The notes beneath the pieces are model-generated. The model did no database searches, was not told where the DNA came from, and was given only the letters and a program-made list of their open reading frames with translations. From Amycolatopsis decaplanina DSM 44594 (GTDB lineage Bacteria; Actinomycetota; Actinomycetes; Mycobacteriales; Pseudonocardiaceae), in assembly GCF_000342005.1 (NCBI RefSeq), contig NZ_AOHO01000072.1:1-64000 (forward strand): DNA of 64,000 nt. The letters run 5' to 3'. Shown here piece by piece: positions 8,023 to 16,478 of the stretch; the stretch's first letter is position 1, and the number at the start of each line of letters is the position of its first letter. The position numbers and the translations under genes were made by a program.

Positions 8023-8882
8023 GGGTGATCCTGCTCGGCACCGCGGCGGGCGGCGGCTTCCCGCAATGGAACTGCGCCTGCGCACTGTGCGTTTCGGACG
8101 CGCCGCCGCGGACTCAGGACTGTGTCGCGGTGAGCGCGGACGGCGAGGACTGGTATTTGCTCAACGTGTCGCCGGACATCCGCGCGCAAATCCTCGCCAC
8201 GCGGCCACTGCGAGCCGGACCGGGGCCGCGGGAAATCCCGCTGCGCGGGGTACTGCTGACCGACGCCGAGCTCGATCATTCACTCGGCCTTCTTCTGTTG
8301 CGGGAGGCGGGCGGACTTCCGGTGTGGGCACCCGACGCTGTCCTTCACGCGCTGTCCGAGCGGTTCCCCGCGCGGTCGATCATCGACGGCTACGGCGGCT
8401 GGGGCTGGCTGCCGTCGTCGGAGGTCGCCATCGACGGGCTCCGGGTGAGCGTGCTTCCTGTGAGCGACAAGCGGCCGAAGTACGCACGTACGTCCACTGA
8501 GGACGGGCCATGGGTGGTGGCGTACCGGATAGAAGACCTTCGGACTGGCGGCGTTTTCGTGTACGCGCCTTGCCTGAAGAGCTGGCCGGAGGGGTTCGAC
8601 GACTTCACTCGCGACGCCGGTCTGGTGTTGCTGGACGCAACTTTCTACGCGCCGGACGAGATGTCGGGCGCCACCGCGGCCGAGGTCGGCGATGGCGCCC
8701 AGCTGGCGATGGGGCATCTGCCGATCACCGGCAGTCTCGCGAAGCTCCGGCCCGGTCCGCGTTGGGCGTACACACATCTGAACAACACGAACCCGGTGGT
8801 GGATCCCGCCTCGCCGGAGCACGCCGCCGTACTGAACGGCGGCGCCTCACTTCCCCTGGACGGTACCGAATTCAAGCTTTAG
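8019..8882 (+). CDS. pqqB: PqqB, metallo-beta-lactamase-fold PQQ enzyme
   Basis: The 287-residue protein starts MRVILLGTAAGGGFPQWNCA and has the NCACALC zinc-cysteine motif typical of PqqB. LTDAELDHSLGLLLLRE follows near residues 82-98, where the metal-binding Asp/His residues lie. PqqB hydroxylates an intermediate before the PqqC step. ATG 8019 is chosen because it overlaps the pqqE stop and matches the family start; the open frame upstream lies in pqqE. Here pqqB is last in the operon, unlike the common ABCDE order. It overlaps the convergent aldo/keto reductase by 4 bases. Confidence 0.96.
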   Translation: MRVILLGTAAGGGFPQWNCACALCVSDAPPRTQDCVAVSADGEDWYLLNVSPDIRAQILATRPLRAGPGPREIPLRGVLLTDAELDHSLGLLLLREAGGLPVWAPDAVLHALSERFPARSIIDGYGGWGWLPSSEVAIDGLRVSVLPVSDKRPKYARTSTEDGPWVVAYRIEDLRTGGVFVYAPCLKSWPEGFDDFTRDAGLVLLDATFYAPDEMSGATAAEVGDGAQLAMGHLPITGSLAKLRPGPRWAYTHLNNTNPVVDPASPEHAAVLNGGASLPLDGTEFKL

Positions 8883-9853
8883 ACGACCCCTTCGGGGCTC
8901 GCGCCCGACACGGGAACGGCGTCGGCGGTGAGACGATCGATCTCCGCGAGATCGTCCGCGGTCAGGTCGACGTCGGCCGCGGCGAGACTGGCTTCGATGT
9001 TGGCCGCCTTGCGCGCGCCCACGATCGCGACGTGTACGCCCGGCTGGGCGAGTGTCCACGCGATCGCGAGCCGGCTGACCGAGATCCCCTTGCCCGCCGC
9101 GAATTCCTTGAGCCTGTCGACGACGGCGAGATTGCGCCGGAACGTCTCGCCGGTGAACGCCGACGACCGTGAACGCCAGTCGGTTTTCTCGAACGTGGTC
9201 TCCGGCGTGAAGGATCCGGTCAGCAGGCCGCTGCCCAGCGGGCTGTACACGAGCACGCCGATGTCGTTCTCCCGCGCGTACGGGAGAGGATCGGTCTCGA
9301 TGTCGCGGCGGAACAGGTGATACGGCGGCTGCAAGGTTTCCACCGGACGGGTCTTGTCGAAGTCGGCCAGTCCCGCGGCGTCGTAGTTCGAGACACCGAT
9401 GTGCCGGATCTTCCCGGCGTCGACGAACTCCTGCAGGATGCCCGCCGTCTCCTCGGCCGGGGCGTCGGAATCGGGCCAGTGGATCTGATAGAGGTCGATG
9501 TGGTCGACGTCGAGGAAGCGGAGACTGTCCTCGATTCCCTGTGTCAGCCATTCGCGGCGGGAGTCGCGCGGCCGTTCGGAACGTGGCTTGATACCGCCCT
9601 TCGTGGCGATGACGAGGTTGTCGCGGTCGCGCTTGAGTTCTTCGCGCAACGCCTTTCCGAGCATCGCTTCGGACTTCCCGAAACCGTAGGCCTGGGCGGT
9701 GTCGAAGAAGTTGACCCCGAGTTCGCGGGCGTGGCGGATCGCGGCGATCGCCGTGTCCTCGTCGAACGAACCCCAGTCCCCGCCGAGCTGCCAGGTGCCG
9801 AAGGCGATCCTCGACACCTCGAGACCGCTCCTGCCCAATGTCGTCGTACGCAT
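8879..9853 (-). CDS. Aldo/keto reductase
   Basis: The 324-residue protein begins MRTTTLGRSGLEVSRIAFGT, the usual AKR opening. FFDTAQAYGFGKSE holds the catalytic Asp and Tyr, ATKGG the Lys and YQIHWPD the His. SRLAIAWTLAQPGV and VGARKAANIEASLAA form the NADP-binding end. It reduces carbonyl compounds with NADPH; the substrate is unknown. ATG 9853 is chosen over a longer frame because the AKR fold starts here. It is divergent from an ArsR regulator that may control it, and convergent with pqqB. Confidence 0.92.
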   Translation of the reverse strand: MRTTTLGRSGLEVSRIAFGTWQLGGDWGSFDEDTAIAAIRHARELGVNFFDTAQAYGFGKSEAMLGKALREELKRDRDNLVIATKGGIKPRSERPRDSRREWLTQGIEDSLRFLDVDHIDLYQIHWPDSDAPAEETAGILQEFVDAGKIRHIGVSNYDAAGLADFDKTRPVETLQPPYHLFRRDIETDPLPYARENDIGVLVYSPLGSGLLTGSFTPETTFEKTDWRSRSSAFTGETFRRNLAVVDRLKEFAAGKGISVSRLAIAWTLAQPGVHVAIVGARKAANIEASLAAADVDLTADDLAEIDRLTADAVPVSGASPEGVV

Positions 9854-9924
9854 GCCTCCAGCAGAGCACAGACATCGGATCACCGCACCGGATCTCCCGG
9901 CCAACGAAACCCCCAAATAACTGT

Positions 9925-9954
9925 TTGACGGTCAGCGTCCCGGCAGTCGACACT
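9925..9954 (+). promoter_or_regulatory. Candidate promoter of the ArsR regulator gene
   Basis: TTGACG (9925-9930) and GACACT (9949-9954) are 18 bases apart. The expected transcription start falls at or very near ATG 9961, which has no ribosome-binding site, so a leaderless message is likely. Confidence 0.4.
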
Positions 9955-9960
9955 CGCCTC

Positions 9961-10479
9961 ATGTCCGAGTCCCCCGGCCTCGACGGGCTGCGCGTCCTCG
10001 CCCATCCCGTACGACTGCGCATTCTGTCGCTTTTGACCGGTGTCGCGATGAGCGCGGCCGAGGCCGCGCGCGAACTCGGTGAGACACAAGCGAATGTCAG
10101 CTATCACGTGCGACGGTTGCACGAGGCCGGACTGCTCGACGTCGCCGAGGAGGTCCGGATCCGGGGCGGGCTGGCGAAACGCTACCGGCACGATCCGGAG
10201 TCCGGATCGCGGTTCACGTCGAAGAATCCCGCGGAGGAACAGCTTCTCATCGCGACGATGGCCGAAGAACTCAAGCGCCGCAGCGAATTCCGCTTGCCCG
10301 GCGAACGCGGGTCGACAAGCGACGCGGAGATGTGGGTCGACCGCGAGACCTGGGAGAAAGCGCTCGAACACGCTCGCGAACTGGGCAGGCTTCTGCACTC
10401 GGCCGCGAGACCGCCCCGCACCCGGGGCACGATCCCGGTCAGCGCGACGGTCGCGATGTTCGCGATGAGGCGACCGTGA
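9961..10479 (+). CDS. ArsR-type helix-turn-helix regulator
   Basis: The 172-residue protein has a winged-helix domain at residues 5-75: LRVLAHPVRLRILSLLTG, then SAAEAARELGETQANVSYHV as the recognition helix. The C-terminal half (DRETWEKALEHARELGRLLH) is helical and likely senses a ligand or dimerises. No metal-binding CxC motif is visible, so it is probably not a metal sensor. ATG 9961 fits the domain start. Its stop overlaps the GTG of the MFS gene (GTGA), so it likely regulates that transporter and perhaps the divergent aldo/keto reductase. Confidence 0.88.
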   Translation: MSESPGLDGLRVLAHPVRLRILSLLTGVAMSAAEAARELGETQANVSYHVRRLHEAGLLDVAEEVRIRGGLAKRYRHDPESGSRFTSKNPAEEQLLIATMAEELKRRSEFRLPGERGSTSDAEMWVDRETWEKALEHARELGRLLHSAARPPRTRGTIPVSATVAMFAMRRP

Positions 10480-11696
10480 CGTCGCTGCGCGAACCGCTGC
10501 GCCAGCACAACTTCCGCTGGCTGATCGGCGGTCGCACGTTCGGGGAATTCGGCAACGCCGTCGCCCCGCTCGCGCTCGCGTTCGCGGTGATCGACCTGAC
10601 CGGTTCGGCCGTCGACATCGGCATCGTCGTCGGCGCCCGCTCGGTGGCGAGCGTGGTCCTGCTGCTGTTCGGCGGGGTGCTGGCGGACCGGTTGCCGCGA
10701 TCGGTGATCCTGCAAGGCACCGAAATCGCCGCCACCCTGACCCAGGCCGTCATCGCGGCGAGTGTCCTTTGTGGATTCGCGACGATCCCCCTGCTGGTCG
10801 GCCTGAGCGTGGTCAACGGCGCGGTGGCCGCGATCTCCGCGCCCGCGTCGGCGTCGCTCACCCCGTTGACGGTGCCCGCCACACTGCTCGCGCAGGCCAA
10901 CGCGCTGGCCAGGCTGCTGTCGAACTCCGGCCGGATCGCCGGCGCCGGGCTCGGCGGCATCCTGGTCACCGCGGTCGGTCCCGGTTGGGCGCTCGGCGGG
11001 AACGCGCTGCTGTTCCTGGGCTCCGCCCTGTCCTATCGGTGTATCCGCCTCAGCCGCCGGGAACGGATCCCCGGCAGCCGCCCGCTGGCGGAACTCGCCG
11101 AAGGCTGGCGCGAGTTCCGGTCACGGACCTGGGTTTGGGTCGTGGTCGTGCAGTTCATGGTGGTGAACGCCGTCATCGCCGGCGGGATCGCGGTGCTCGG
11201 TCCTGTCGTCGCCGACAGCACCTTCGGGCGTTCCGGCTGGGGATTCGCCCTCGCCGCGCAGACGATCGGCTCGCTCGCCGGCGGGATCCTCGTCGCCCGA
11301 TGGCAGCCGCGCCGCGCGCTGTTCGTCGGCGTCGCGGTGATCCTTTTCGAAGCGCCGCCGTTGATCCTCCTCGGCCAGGCGCCTTTGCTGCCCCTGCTGC
11401 TCGCGGCCATGTTCGTCTCCGGCCTGGCGATCGAGCAGTTCGTGGTCGCGTGGGACGTCTCGCTGCAGGAGAACGTGCCCGAGGACAAACTCGCGCGCGT
11501 CTACTCCTACGACATGCTCGGTTCCTTCATCACCCTGCCCCTCGGCCAGATGGCGGCGGGGCCGGCCGCGCAGCACTTCGGGATCGGCACGACACTGCTG
11601 GCGTGCGCCGCACTGGTCGTCGCCGCCACCTGTCTCGCACTGTGCAGCGGCCAGGTGCGCGGACTCGTCCGGAAGACCCACGCTGTCCGGCCCTGA
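10476..11696 (+). CDS. MFS transporter (MFS_3 / EntS-like exporter)
   Basis: The 406-residue protein has about 12 membrane segments and the MFS_3 opening LREPLRQHNFRWLIGGRTFG. The loop-2/3 motif is GGVLADRLPRSVIL near residues 67-80. Family members export siderophores, macrolides or other small molecules by proton antiport. The GTG at 10476 is chosen because it overlaps the ArsR stop and precedes the first membrane segment. The coupled ArsR gene suggests the exporter is induced by its substrate, which is unknown. Confidence 0.88.
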   Translation: MTSLREPLRQHNFRWLIGGRTFGEFGNAVAPLALAFAVIDLTGSAVDIGIVVGARSVASVVLLLFGGVLADRLPRSVILQGTEIAATLTQAVIAASVLCGFATIPLLVGLSVVNGAVAAISAPASASLTPLTVPATLLAQANALARLLSNSGRIAGAGLGGILVTAVGPGWALGGNALLFLGSALSYRCIRLSRRERIPGSRPLAELAEGWREFRSRTWVWVVVVQFMVVNAVIAGGIAVLGPVVADSTFGRSGWGFALAAQTIGSLAGGILVARWQPRRALFVGVAVILFEAPPLILLGQAPLLPLLLAAMFVSGLAIEQFVVAWDVSLQENVPEDKLARVYSYDMLGSFITLPLGQMAAGPAAQHFGIGTTLLACAALVVAATCLALCSGQVRGLVRKTHAVRP

Positions 11697-11747
11697 CCCC
11701 GCGACCCCGAAAGTGGTAGCAAAGGTCCCTTGCTCTCCTTCCACAGG

Positions 11748-13124
11748 TCACGGCCAGGGGCGGACCTCCTCGAGGAGCTTCGCGACCGCGAGCACCAGGT
11801 CGTCGGAATGCCGCGGGCCGACGATCTGCAGACCGACCGGGAGGCCGTGGGAGGTGCGGCCCGCCGGCACGCTGATGGCGGGCTGCTGGGTCATGTTGAA
11901 CGGGTAGGTGAACGGCGTCCAGTCCGGCCAGCCGCTCAGTCCGCTGCCCGGCGGCACTTCGTGCCCGGCTTCGAAGGCGGGGATCGGGAGGGTCGGCGTG
12001 ATCAGCACGTCGTAGCGCGTGTGGAACTCGCCCATCAGGATGCCCAGCGCGGCCCGCTCGGCGTTGGCGCCGAGGTAGTCGCTCGCCGAGAACGTCTTGC
12101 CGAGTTCCCACACCTTCCGCAGCCCGGGGTCGACCTTGGTCTCCGAACCGGCGGGGAAGGTGTCCAGCCACTTGGCCGCCCCGGTCGACCACAGGATGTC
12201 GAAAGCGGGTTTGGGGTCGGTGAAACCGGGATCCGTCTCTTCGATGTGCAGGCCCGCGTCACCCAGCGACTGGACCGCCGACTTGACGATCGCCGCGACC
12301 TCCGGGTCGACGTCGACGTAACCGAGCGTCGGCGAGTAGGCGGCGATCAGCCCGCGCACGTCCCGGCGGACGGCCTCGCGGTAGGTCGAGACGGGCGGGG
12401 CGAGCGCGGCCGGGTCGCGGTGGTCGGGCATCGCGAGGACGTCGAGGAGCAGCGCCGTGTCGTCCACCGAACGCGCCATCGGGCCGGCGTGCGAGAGCGG
12501 TCCGAACGGGCTCGCGGGGAACAGCGGGATCCGGCCGTGTGTCGGTTTGAGTCCGACGATCCCGCAGAACGAAGCCGGAATCCGGATCGAACCACCGCCA
12601 TCGGTGCCGACGGAGAGTTCACCCATCCCCGCCGCGACGGCCGCGGCGCTCCCGCCACTGGAGCCGCCGGCCGTCGTCGACGGGTCGATCGGGTTGCGGG
12701 TGATCCCGGTCAGCGTGTTGTCGGTGACGCCCTTCCAGGCCAGTTCCGGCGTCGTGGTCTTTCCCAGCAGTACCAAGCCGTTCTCACGCAGCCGCGCGGT
12801 GACGGGACTGTCGACGTCCCACGGCTGGCCGAGGTCGATGCACCGCGAACCGCGCAGCGTCGGCCAGCCCTGCGTCAGGAACATGTCCTTGATCGAGGCC
12901 GGGACGCCGTCCAGCCAGCCGATCGGATTGCCGTCCCGCCAGCGGACCTCGGACGCTTTCGCCTGTTCGAGCGCGCCATCGGCGTCGACCAGGCAGAAGG
13001 CGTTGGTCTCGCCGTCGCGTTCTTCGATGACACGCAACGCGTTCTGGGTGGCCTCGACCGGCGACAGCTCTCCGGTGGCGTACGCGGCGACGAGCTCGCT
13101 CGCGGTCAACTTGGTGTCGTTCAA
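11748..13124 (-). CDS. Amidase (amidase-signature family)
   Basis: The 458-residue protein has the complete amidase-signature triad: Lys79 in VPASIKD, the cis-serine near residue 155 in GGSSGGS (153-159) and the nucleophile Ser179 in GTDGGGSIRIPA. The spacing matches fatty-acid amide hydrolase (24 residues between the serines). It should hydrolyse a carboxamide to acid plus ammonia in the cytoplasm. It lies 8 bases downstream of the 2-hydroxyacid dehydrogenase on the same strand. Through that gene's promoter it probably belongs to the GntR-controlled island. The substrate is unknown. Confidence 0.93.
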   Translation of the reverse strand: MNDTKLTASELVAAYATGELSPVEATQNALRVIEERDGETNAFCLVDADGALEQAKASEVRWRDGNPIGWLDGVPASIKDMFLTQGWPTLRGSRCIDLGQPWDVDSPVTARLRENGLVLLGKTTTPELAWKGVTDNTLTGITRNPIDPSTTAGGSSGGSAAAVAAGMGELSVGTDGGGSIRIPASFCGIVGLKPTHGRIPLFPASPFGPLSHAGPMARSVDDTALLLDVLAMPDHRDPAALAPPVSTYREAVRRDVRGLIAAYSPTLGYVDVDPEVAAIVKSAVQSLGDAGLHIEETDPGFTDPKPAFDILWSTGAAKWLDTFPAGSETKVDPGLRKVWELGKTFSASDYLGANAERAALGILMGEFHTRYDVLITPTLPIPAFEAGHEVPPGSGLSGWPDWTPFTYPFNMTQQPAISVPAGRTSHGLPVGLQIVGPRHSDDLVLAVAKLLEEVRPWP

Positions 13125-13132
13125 TCCGGCCC

Positions 13133-14122
13133 CTAACCTTGACGAAGCGTCTCCGACGGCACGTACCCGAGCTGCTTGTCCACGACGTTGCGCAGTGGCT
13201 CCCCCGCGCGCCAGCGACGGAAGTTGTCCGCGAACACCTCTACCAGAGTATTACGCCAGCCGACGAAGTCGCCCGACATATGCGGCGAGATCAGCACGTT
13301 CTCCATAGTCCACAAAGGACTATCGGAGGGCAGTGGCTCGGTGTCGAAGACGTCGAGCGCCGCACCGCCGAGCGGCCCGTCCCTCAGCGCGCCGATGAGG
13401 TCCGAGGTGACGACCAGTTCGCCGCGGCCGACGTTGACGAACCGTGCGCCGGGTTTCATCGCGGCGAAGGCCTCGGCGTCGAACATGCCCTTCGTCTGCT
13501 CGGTCAGTGGCGCGACAGCGACGACATAGTCCGCCCCGGGAAGATGGCGAGCCAGGTCCGAAGACGCGTACACGTCTCCGAAGTCGGGATCGCCCTCACG
13601 AGGACGGCGCCCGACACCCGCCACCGACATCCCGGCCGCCCGCAGCATCCGCGCGATCGACCGGCCGATCGGCCCGGTCCCGACCACGAGGACCCGGCGG
13701 CCGGAGATCCGTTCACTCTCCCGGTGCTTCCACCGCCGCTGCCGCTGCAGGGCCCACGAACGGACGAAATCCTTGGCGAACGCCAGGACGACCCCGAGGA
13801 CGTACTCGGCTATCGCCCCGTCGAACACCCCACGGGAGTTGGTGAGCACGACGTCGCTCTCCTGCAACCCCGGGAAGAGGACGGGGTCGACGCCCGCGCT
13901 GGCGATGTGCAGCCAGCGCAGCTTGTCGGCCGCGTGCCAGGCACCCGGGACAGCGGTCGAAAGGAAATCGTAGACGAAGAACGCGTCGGCGCCGGATAAC
14001 GCGTCGGCCAACCCAGCCTCGTCGGTGTAACGAACCACCGCTTCGGCTTCGATAGCGCGCATGTCCGGTGGGCGCGTGTCTCCGCAGAGCACCGCCAGCA
14101 CAGGGGCCACTGAGGAGATCAC
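13133..14122 (-). CDS. D-2-hydroxyacid dehydrogenase
   Basis: The 329-residue protein has the NAD-binding fold LVVGTGPIGRSIARMLRAAG, catalytic Arg in NVGRGELV, Glu in DVFDTEPLP and His in ISPHMSGD, all expected for the family. It interconverts a 2-oxo acid and a D-2-hydroxy acid. GTG 14122 is the best start, giving the usual length; GTG codons about 21 and 30 bases downstream are alternatives. The promoter region contains an ATTGTC palindrome shared with two others in the island, so GntR control is likely. It is divergent from the maleate-isomerase-like gene. Confidence 0.87.
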   Translation of the reverse strand: MISSVAPVLAVLCGDTRPPDMRAIEAEAVVRYTDEAGLADALSGADAFFVYDFLSTAVPGAWHAADKLRWLHIASAGVDPVLFPGLQESDVVLTNSRGVFDGAIAEYVLGVVLAFAKDFVRSWALQRQRRWKHRESERISGRRVLVVGTGPIGRSIARMLRAAGMSVAGVGRRPREGDPDFGDVYASSDLARHLPGADYVVAVAPLTEQTKGMFDAEAFAAMKPGARFVNVGRGELVVTSDLIGALRDGPLGGAALDVFDTEPLPSDSPLWTMENVLISPHMSGDFVGWRNTLVEVFADNFRRWRAGEPLRNVVDKQLGYVPSETLRQG

Positions 14123-14148
14123 GTTGACACCGTAAAAGTGGCTCGTAT

Positions 14149-14162
14149 GATTGTCAACAATC
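14149..14162. promoter_or_regulatory. GntR operator 1 (divergent promoter)
   Basis: GATTGTCAACAATC has perfect 6-base arms GATTGT/ACAATC around a 2-base centre. It lies between the divergent hydroxyacid dehydrogenase and isomerase genes, 26 bases from the GTG of the former. The form fits the GT-N-AC type site of FCD-family GntR repressors. Near-identical sites occur at 14977 and 19841. Confidence 0.72.
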
Positions 14163-14222
14163 CGAGGAACGACCCCCGGAGCACCGGACCTGTGGCAGCA
14201 GAAGCTTTCCGGAGGCTGAGAC

Positions 14223-14963
14223 TTGGATTTCGACCTATTGGAGTTCGAAGGCCCGTTGGCGCAGCGCGGTATCGGCGTGATCGCCCCCTTCGACCTCGCT
14301 CTGGAGCGCGAGCTGTGGCGCTGGGTGCCCATGGAGGTCTCCCTCCATCTGGCGCGGACGCCGTACGAGCCCGTGCCCGTCAGCATGGAGATGGCCCAGC
14401 TCGTCAGCGACAGCAGGCATCTCGCCGCCGCCACGAGAGACGTGCTCCACGTGGAGCCCGAAGTCGTCGCCTATCTGTGCACCTCCGGCAGTTTCGTCAA
14501 CGGTGTGGACTACGAACGTTCTCTGACCAAGGCGATCTGCGACGCGGGTGCGACGGACGCCGTCACCACGTCCGGAGCACTGGCGGAGGTTCTGCACCAG
14601 CTCGACCTCCACCGGGTCTCGGTGCTGACGCCCTACGACGGCGACCTGACCGGGAAGCTGCACGACTTCCTGACCGAACTCGGCGTTCGTACCGTCTCGA
14701 GCGACCATCTCGGCCTGGGCGGCGGAATCTGGAAGGTCAGCTACCGGACCATCGCCGAACGCATTCTCGCCGCCGACCACGCCGACGCGGAAGCCATCTT
14801 CGTCAGCTGTACCAACCTCCCCACCTACGATCTGATCGAGCCGCTCGAAAGCGCGCTCGGCAAACCCGTCCTCACCGCGAATCAGCTCACGATGTGGGCC
14901 TGCCTCCGGCGGATGAACCTGCCGATCGTCGGGCCCGGCAAGTGGCTCCGGGAGGTCGACTGA
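14223..14963 (+). CDS. Maleate cis-trans isomerase / Asp-Glu racemase-family protein
   Basis: The 246-residue protein belongs to the Asp/Glu racemase fold and keeps both catalytic cysteines: Cys86 in YLCTSGSF and Cys196 in VSCTNLPT. Maleate isomerase and EutA-like proteins share this CTSGS/CTN pattern. It may convert maleate (or a related cis diacid) to fumarate without a cofactor. The start is TTG 14223, supported by GGAGG at 14211-14215 with 7-base spacing. It sits behind GntR operator 1 and is followed by a second paralogue. Confidence 0.87.
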   Translation: MDFDLLEFEGPLAQRGIGVIAPFDLALERELWRWVPMEVSLHLARTPYEPVPVSMEMAQLVSDSRHLAAATRDVLHVEPEVVAYLCTSGSFVNGVDYERSLTKAICDAGATDAVTTSGALAEVLHQLDLHRVSVLTPYDGDLTGKLHDFLTELGVRTVSSDHLGLGGGIWKVSYRTIAERILAADHADAEAIFVSCTNLPTYDLIEPLESALGKPVLTANQLTMWACLRRMNLPIVGPGKWLREVD

Positions 14964-14976
14964 CCTCTACCCTTAC

Positions 14977-14990
14977 GATTGTCGACAATC
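14977..14990. promoter_or_regulatory. GntR operator 2
   Basis: GATTGTCGACAATC is a perfect 14-base palindrome, 18 bases before the GTG of the second isomerase-like gene and just after the stop of the first. It is the best-formed of the three sites and probably controls the second isomerase together with the GntR gene itself. Confidence 0.75.
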
Positions 14991-15007
14991 TGCCCACCGG
15001 AGGTTCC

Positions 15008-15778
15008 GTGCCCATCACGCCGTTCGCCCCGCCCGAGCCGCCGTCCACGACGACCACCATCGGGTTCATCTACCCCGATCACGCGGCCGAAGACGACTAC
15101 CCGCTCGCGGAACAGCTCCTCGGCGGGGACATGGCCGGGATCAAGCTGCCGGTCGAGCACATCTACGGGACCGACCTGCACGCCGTGCCCGAGCTCCTGG
15201 ACCTCGGCAGCGAAAGCCGGCTCGCCGACGGCGCCGCGCTGCTGGCCAAACACGAACCGGACGCGGTGGTGTGGGCGTGCACCAGCGGCAGCTTCGTCTA
15301 CGGCTGGGAGGGCGCCCGCGACCAGGCCGACCGGCTGGCCGCCGTCGCCGGCGTTCCGGCGTCGAGCACCTCCTTCGCCTTCGTCAACGCGGCGCGGGCC
15401 CTCGGCGTCCGGCGGGTCGCGGTCGCCGCCAGCTACCCGGGCGACGTCGCCCGGCTGTTCGTCGAGTTCCTCGGCGCGGGCGGGATCGAAGTGGTCTCCA
15501 TGGGCAGCGCGGACATCGACACCGCCGCCGAGGTCGGCGAACTCAGCCCGGAAGCCGTCGTCGAACTCGTGGTGAGCCGTGACCACCCGGCCGCCGACGC
15601 GCTGCTCGTCCCCGACACCGCCATGCGGACGCTCGGCGAGATCAACACGCTCGAAACCAGGCTCGGCAAGCCGGTGCTGACCGCCAACCAGGTCACCGTC
15701 TGGGAAGGTCTGCGGCTCACCGGGAAGTCCCCGCTCGTCCGCACCTTGGGCGCGCTGTTCGGACAGAGGGGCAACTGA
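15008..15778 (+). CDS. Second maleate-isomerase-like protein, one catalytic cysteine missing
   Basis: The 256-residue protein is a paralogue of the preceding gene product. It keeps the first cysteine as Cys91 in WACTSGSF, but the position of the second is Asp203 (VPDTAMRT in place of VSCTNLPT). With one cysteine lost it can hardly run a two-base racemase/isomerase reaction; it may act as a lyase, decarboxylase or binding partner. GTG 15008 follows GGAGG at 14999-15003. It ends 3 bases before the GntR gene, so both are one unit. Confidence 0.85.
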   Translation: MPITPFAPPEPPSTTTTIGFIYPDHAAEDDYPLAEQLLGGDMAGIKLPVEHIYGTDLHAVPELLDLGSESRLADGAALLAKHEPDAVVWACTSGSFVYGWEGARDQADRLAAVAGVPASSTSFAFVNAARALGVRRVAVAASYPGDVARLFVEFLGAGGIEVVSMGSADIDTAAEVGELSPEAVVELVVSRDHPAADALLVPDTAMRTLGEINTLETRLGKPVLTANQVTVWEGLRLTGKSPLVRTLGALFGQRGN

Positions 15779-15781
15779 ACC

Positions 15782-16474
15782 ATGTCCTTGCCGGATATCG
15801 AGCCGGTCAGCCGGGAATCGACCGCCGGGATCATCGCGCGCCAGTTGCGGGACGCGATCATGACCGGCGCTCTCCCTCCCGGCACCCAGCTCGGTGAAAC
15901 GGATCTGGCCTCCCGGTTCCAGGTTTCGCGGGGACCGCTGCGAGAGGCGATGCAGCACCTCGTTTCCGAAGGGCTCCTGCGCAGCGAGCGTCACCGCGGC
16001 CTGTTCGTGATCGACCTCGGGCCCGGCGACGTCTACGACATCTACTCCGCGCGCTCGGCCATCGAACGCGCCGCGATGCTGCGGGCGTTGCGCGGGGACA
16101 GGGAGCGGGTCGCCACCGAACTCGAAGAGGCCGTGAGCGCCATGGCCGCCGCCGCGGACGACGACGACCCGACCGCGCTGTCCTGGGCGGACCTCCGTTT
16201 CCACGAGGCGCTGATCGCCGCCTCCGGCAGCAAACGGCTCGTGCGCATGGCCCGGACCCTGCTGATCGAGACCCGGATGTGCCTCACAGCGTTGCAGGGG
16301 ACCTATCAGCAGGTCGAAGAACGGGTCACCGAGCACACCAGGATCATCGAGGCCCTGCGGGCCGGCGACGAAGAGACCGCGCTCTCGCTGCTTGAAGCCC
16401 ATATGGAGGACGCCGTCCAGCGGCTGGCCCCGGGAACCAGCCTGCGGGAGGGCGAAGCTCCCGCGGTGCCTTAG
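15782..16474 (+). CDS. GntR-family regulator, FCD subfamily
   Basis: The 230-residue protein has an N-terminal GntR winged helix (residues 15-75, with LASRFQVSRGPLREAMQHLV as the recognition region). The C-terminal all-helical FCD domain shows DLRFHEALIAASGSKRL and an HxxxH-type HTRIIEALRAGDEETAL end. FCD regulators usually bind carboxylate ligands, often with a metal, and repress catabolic genes. It is co-transcribed with the second isomerase gene. It is the natural candidate to bind the three ATTGTC palindromes at 14149, 14977 and 19841. Confidence 0.93.
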   Translation: MSLPDIEPVSRESTAGIIARQLRDAIMTGALPPGTQLGETDLASRFQVSRGPLREAMQHLVSEGLLRSERHRGLFVIDLGPGDVYDIYSARSAIERAAMLRALRGDRERVATELEEAVSAMAAAADDDDPTALSWADLRFHEALIAASGSKRLVRMARTLLIETRMCLTALQGTYQQVEERVTEHTRIIEALRAGDEETALSLLEAHMEDAVQRLAPGTSLREGEAPAVP

Positions 16475-16478
16475 GGAT

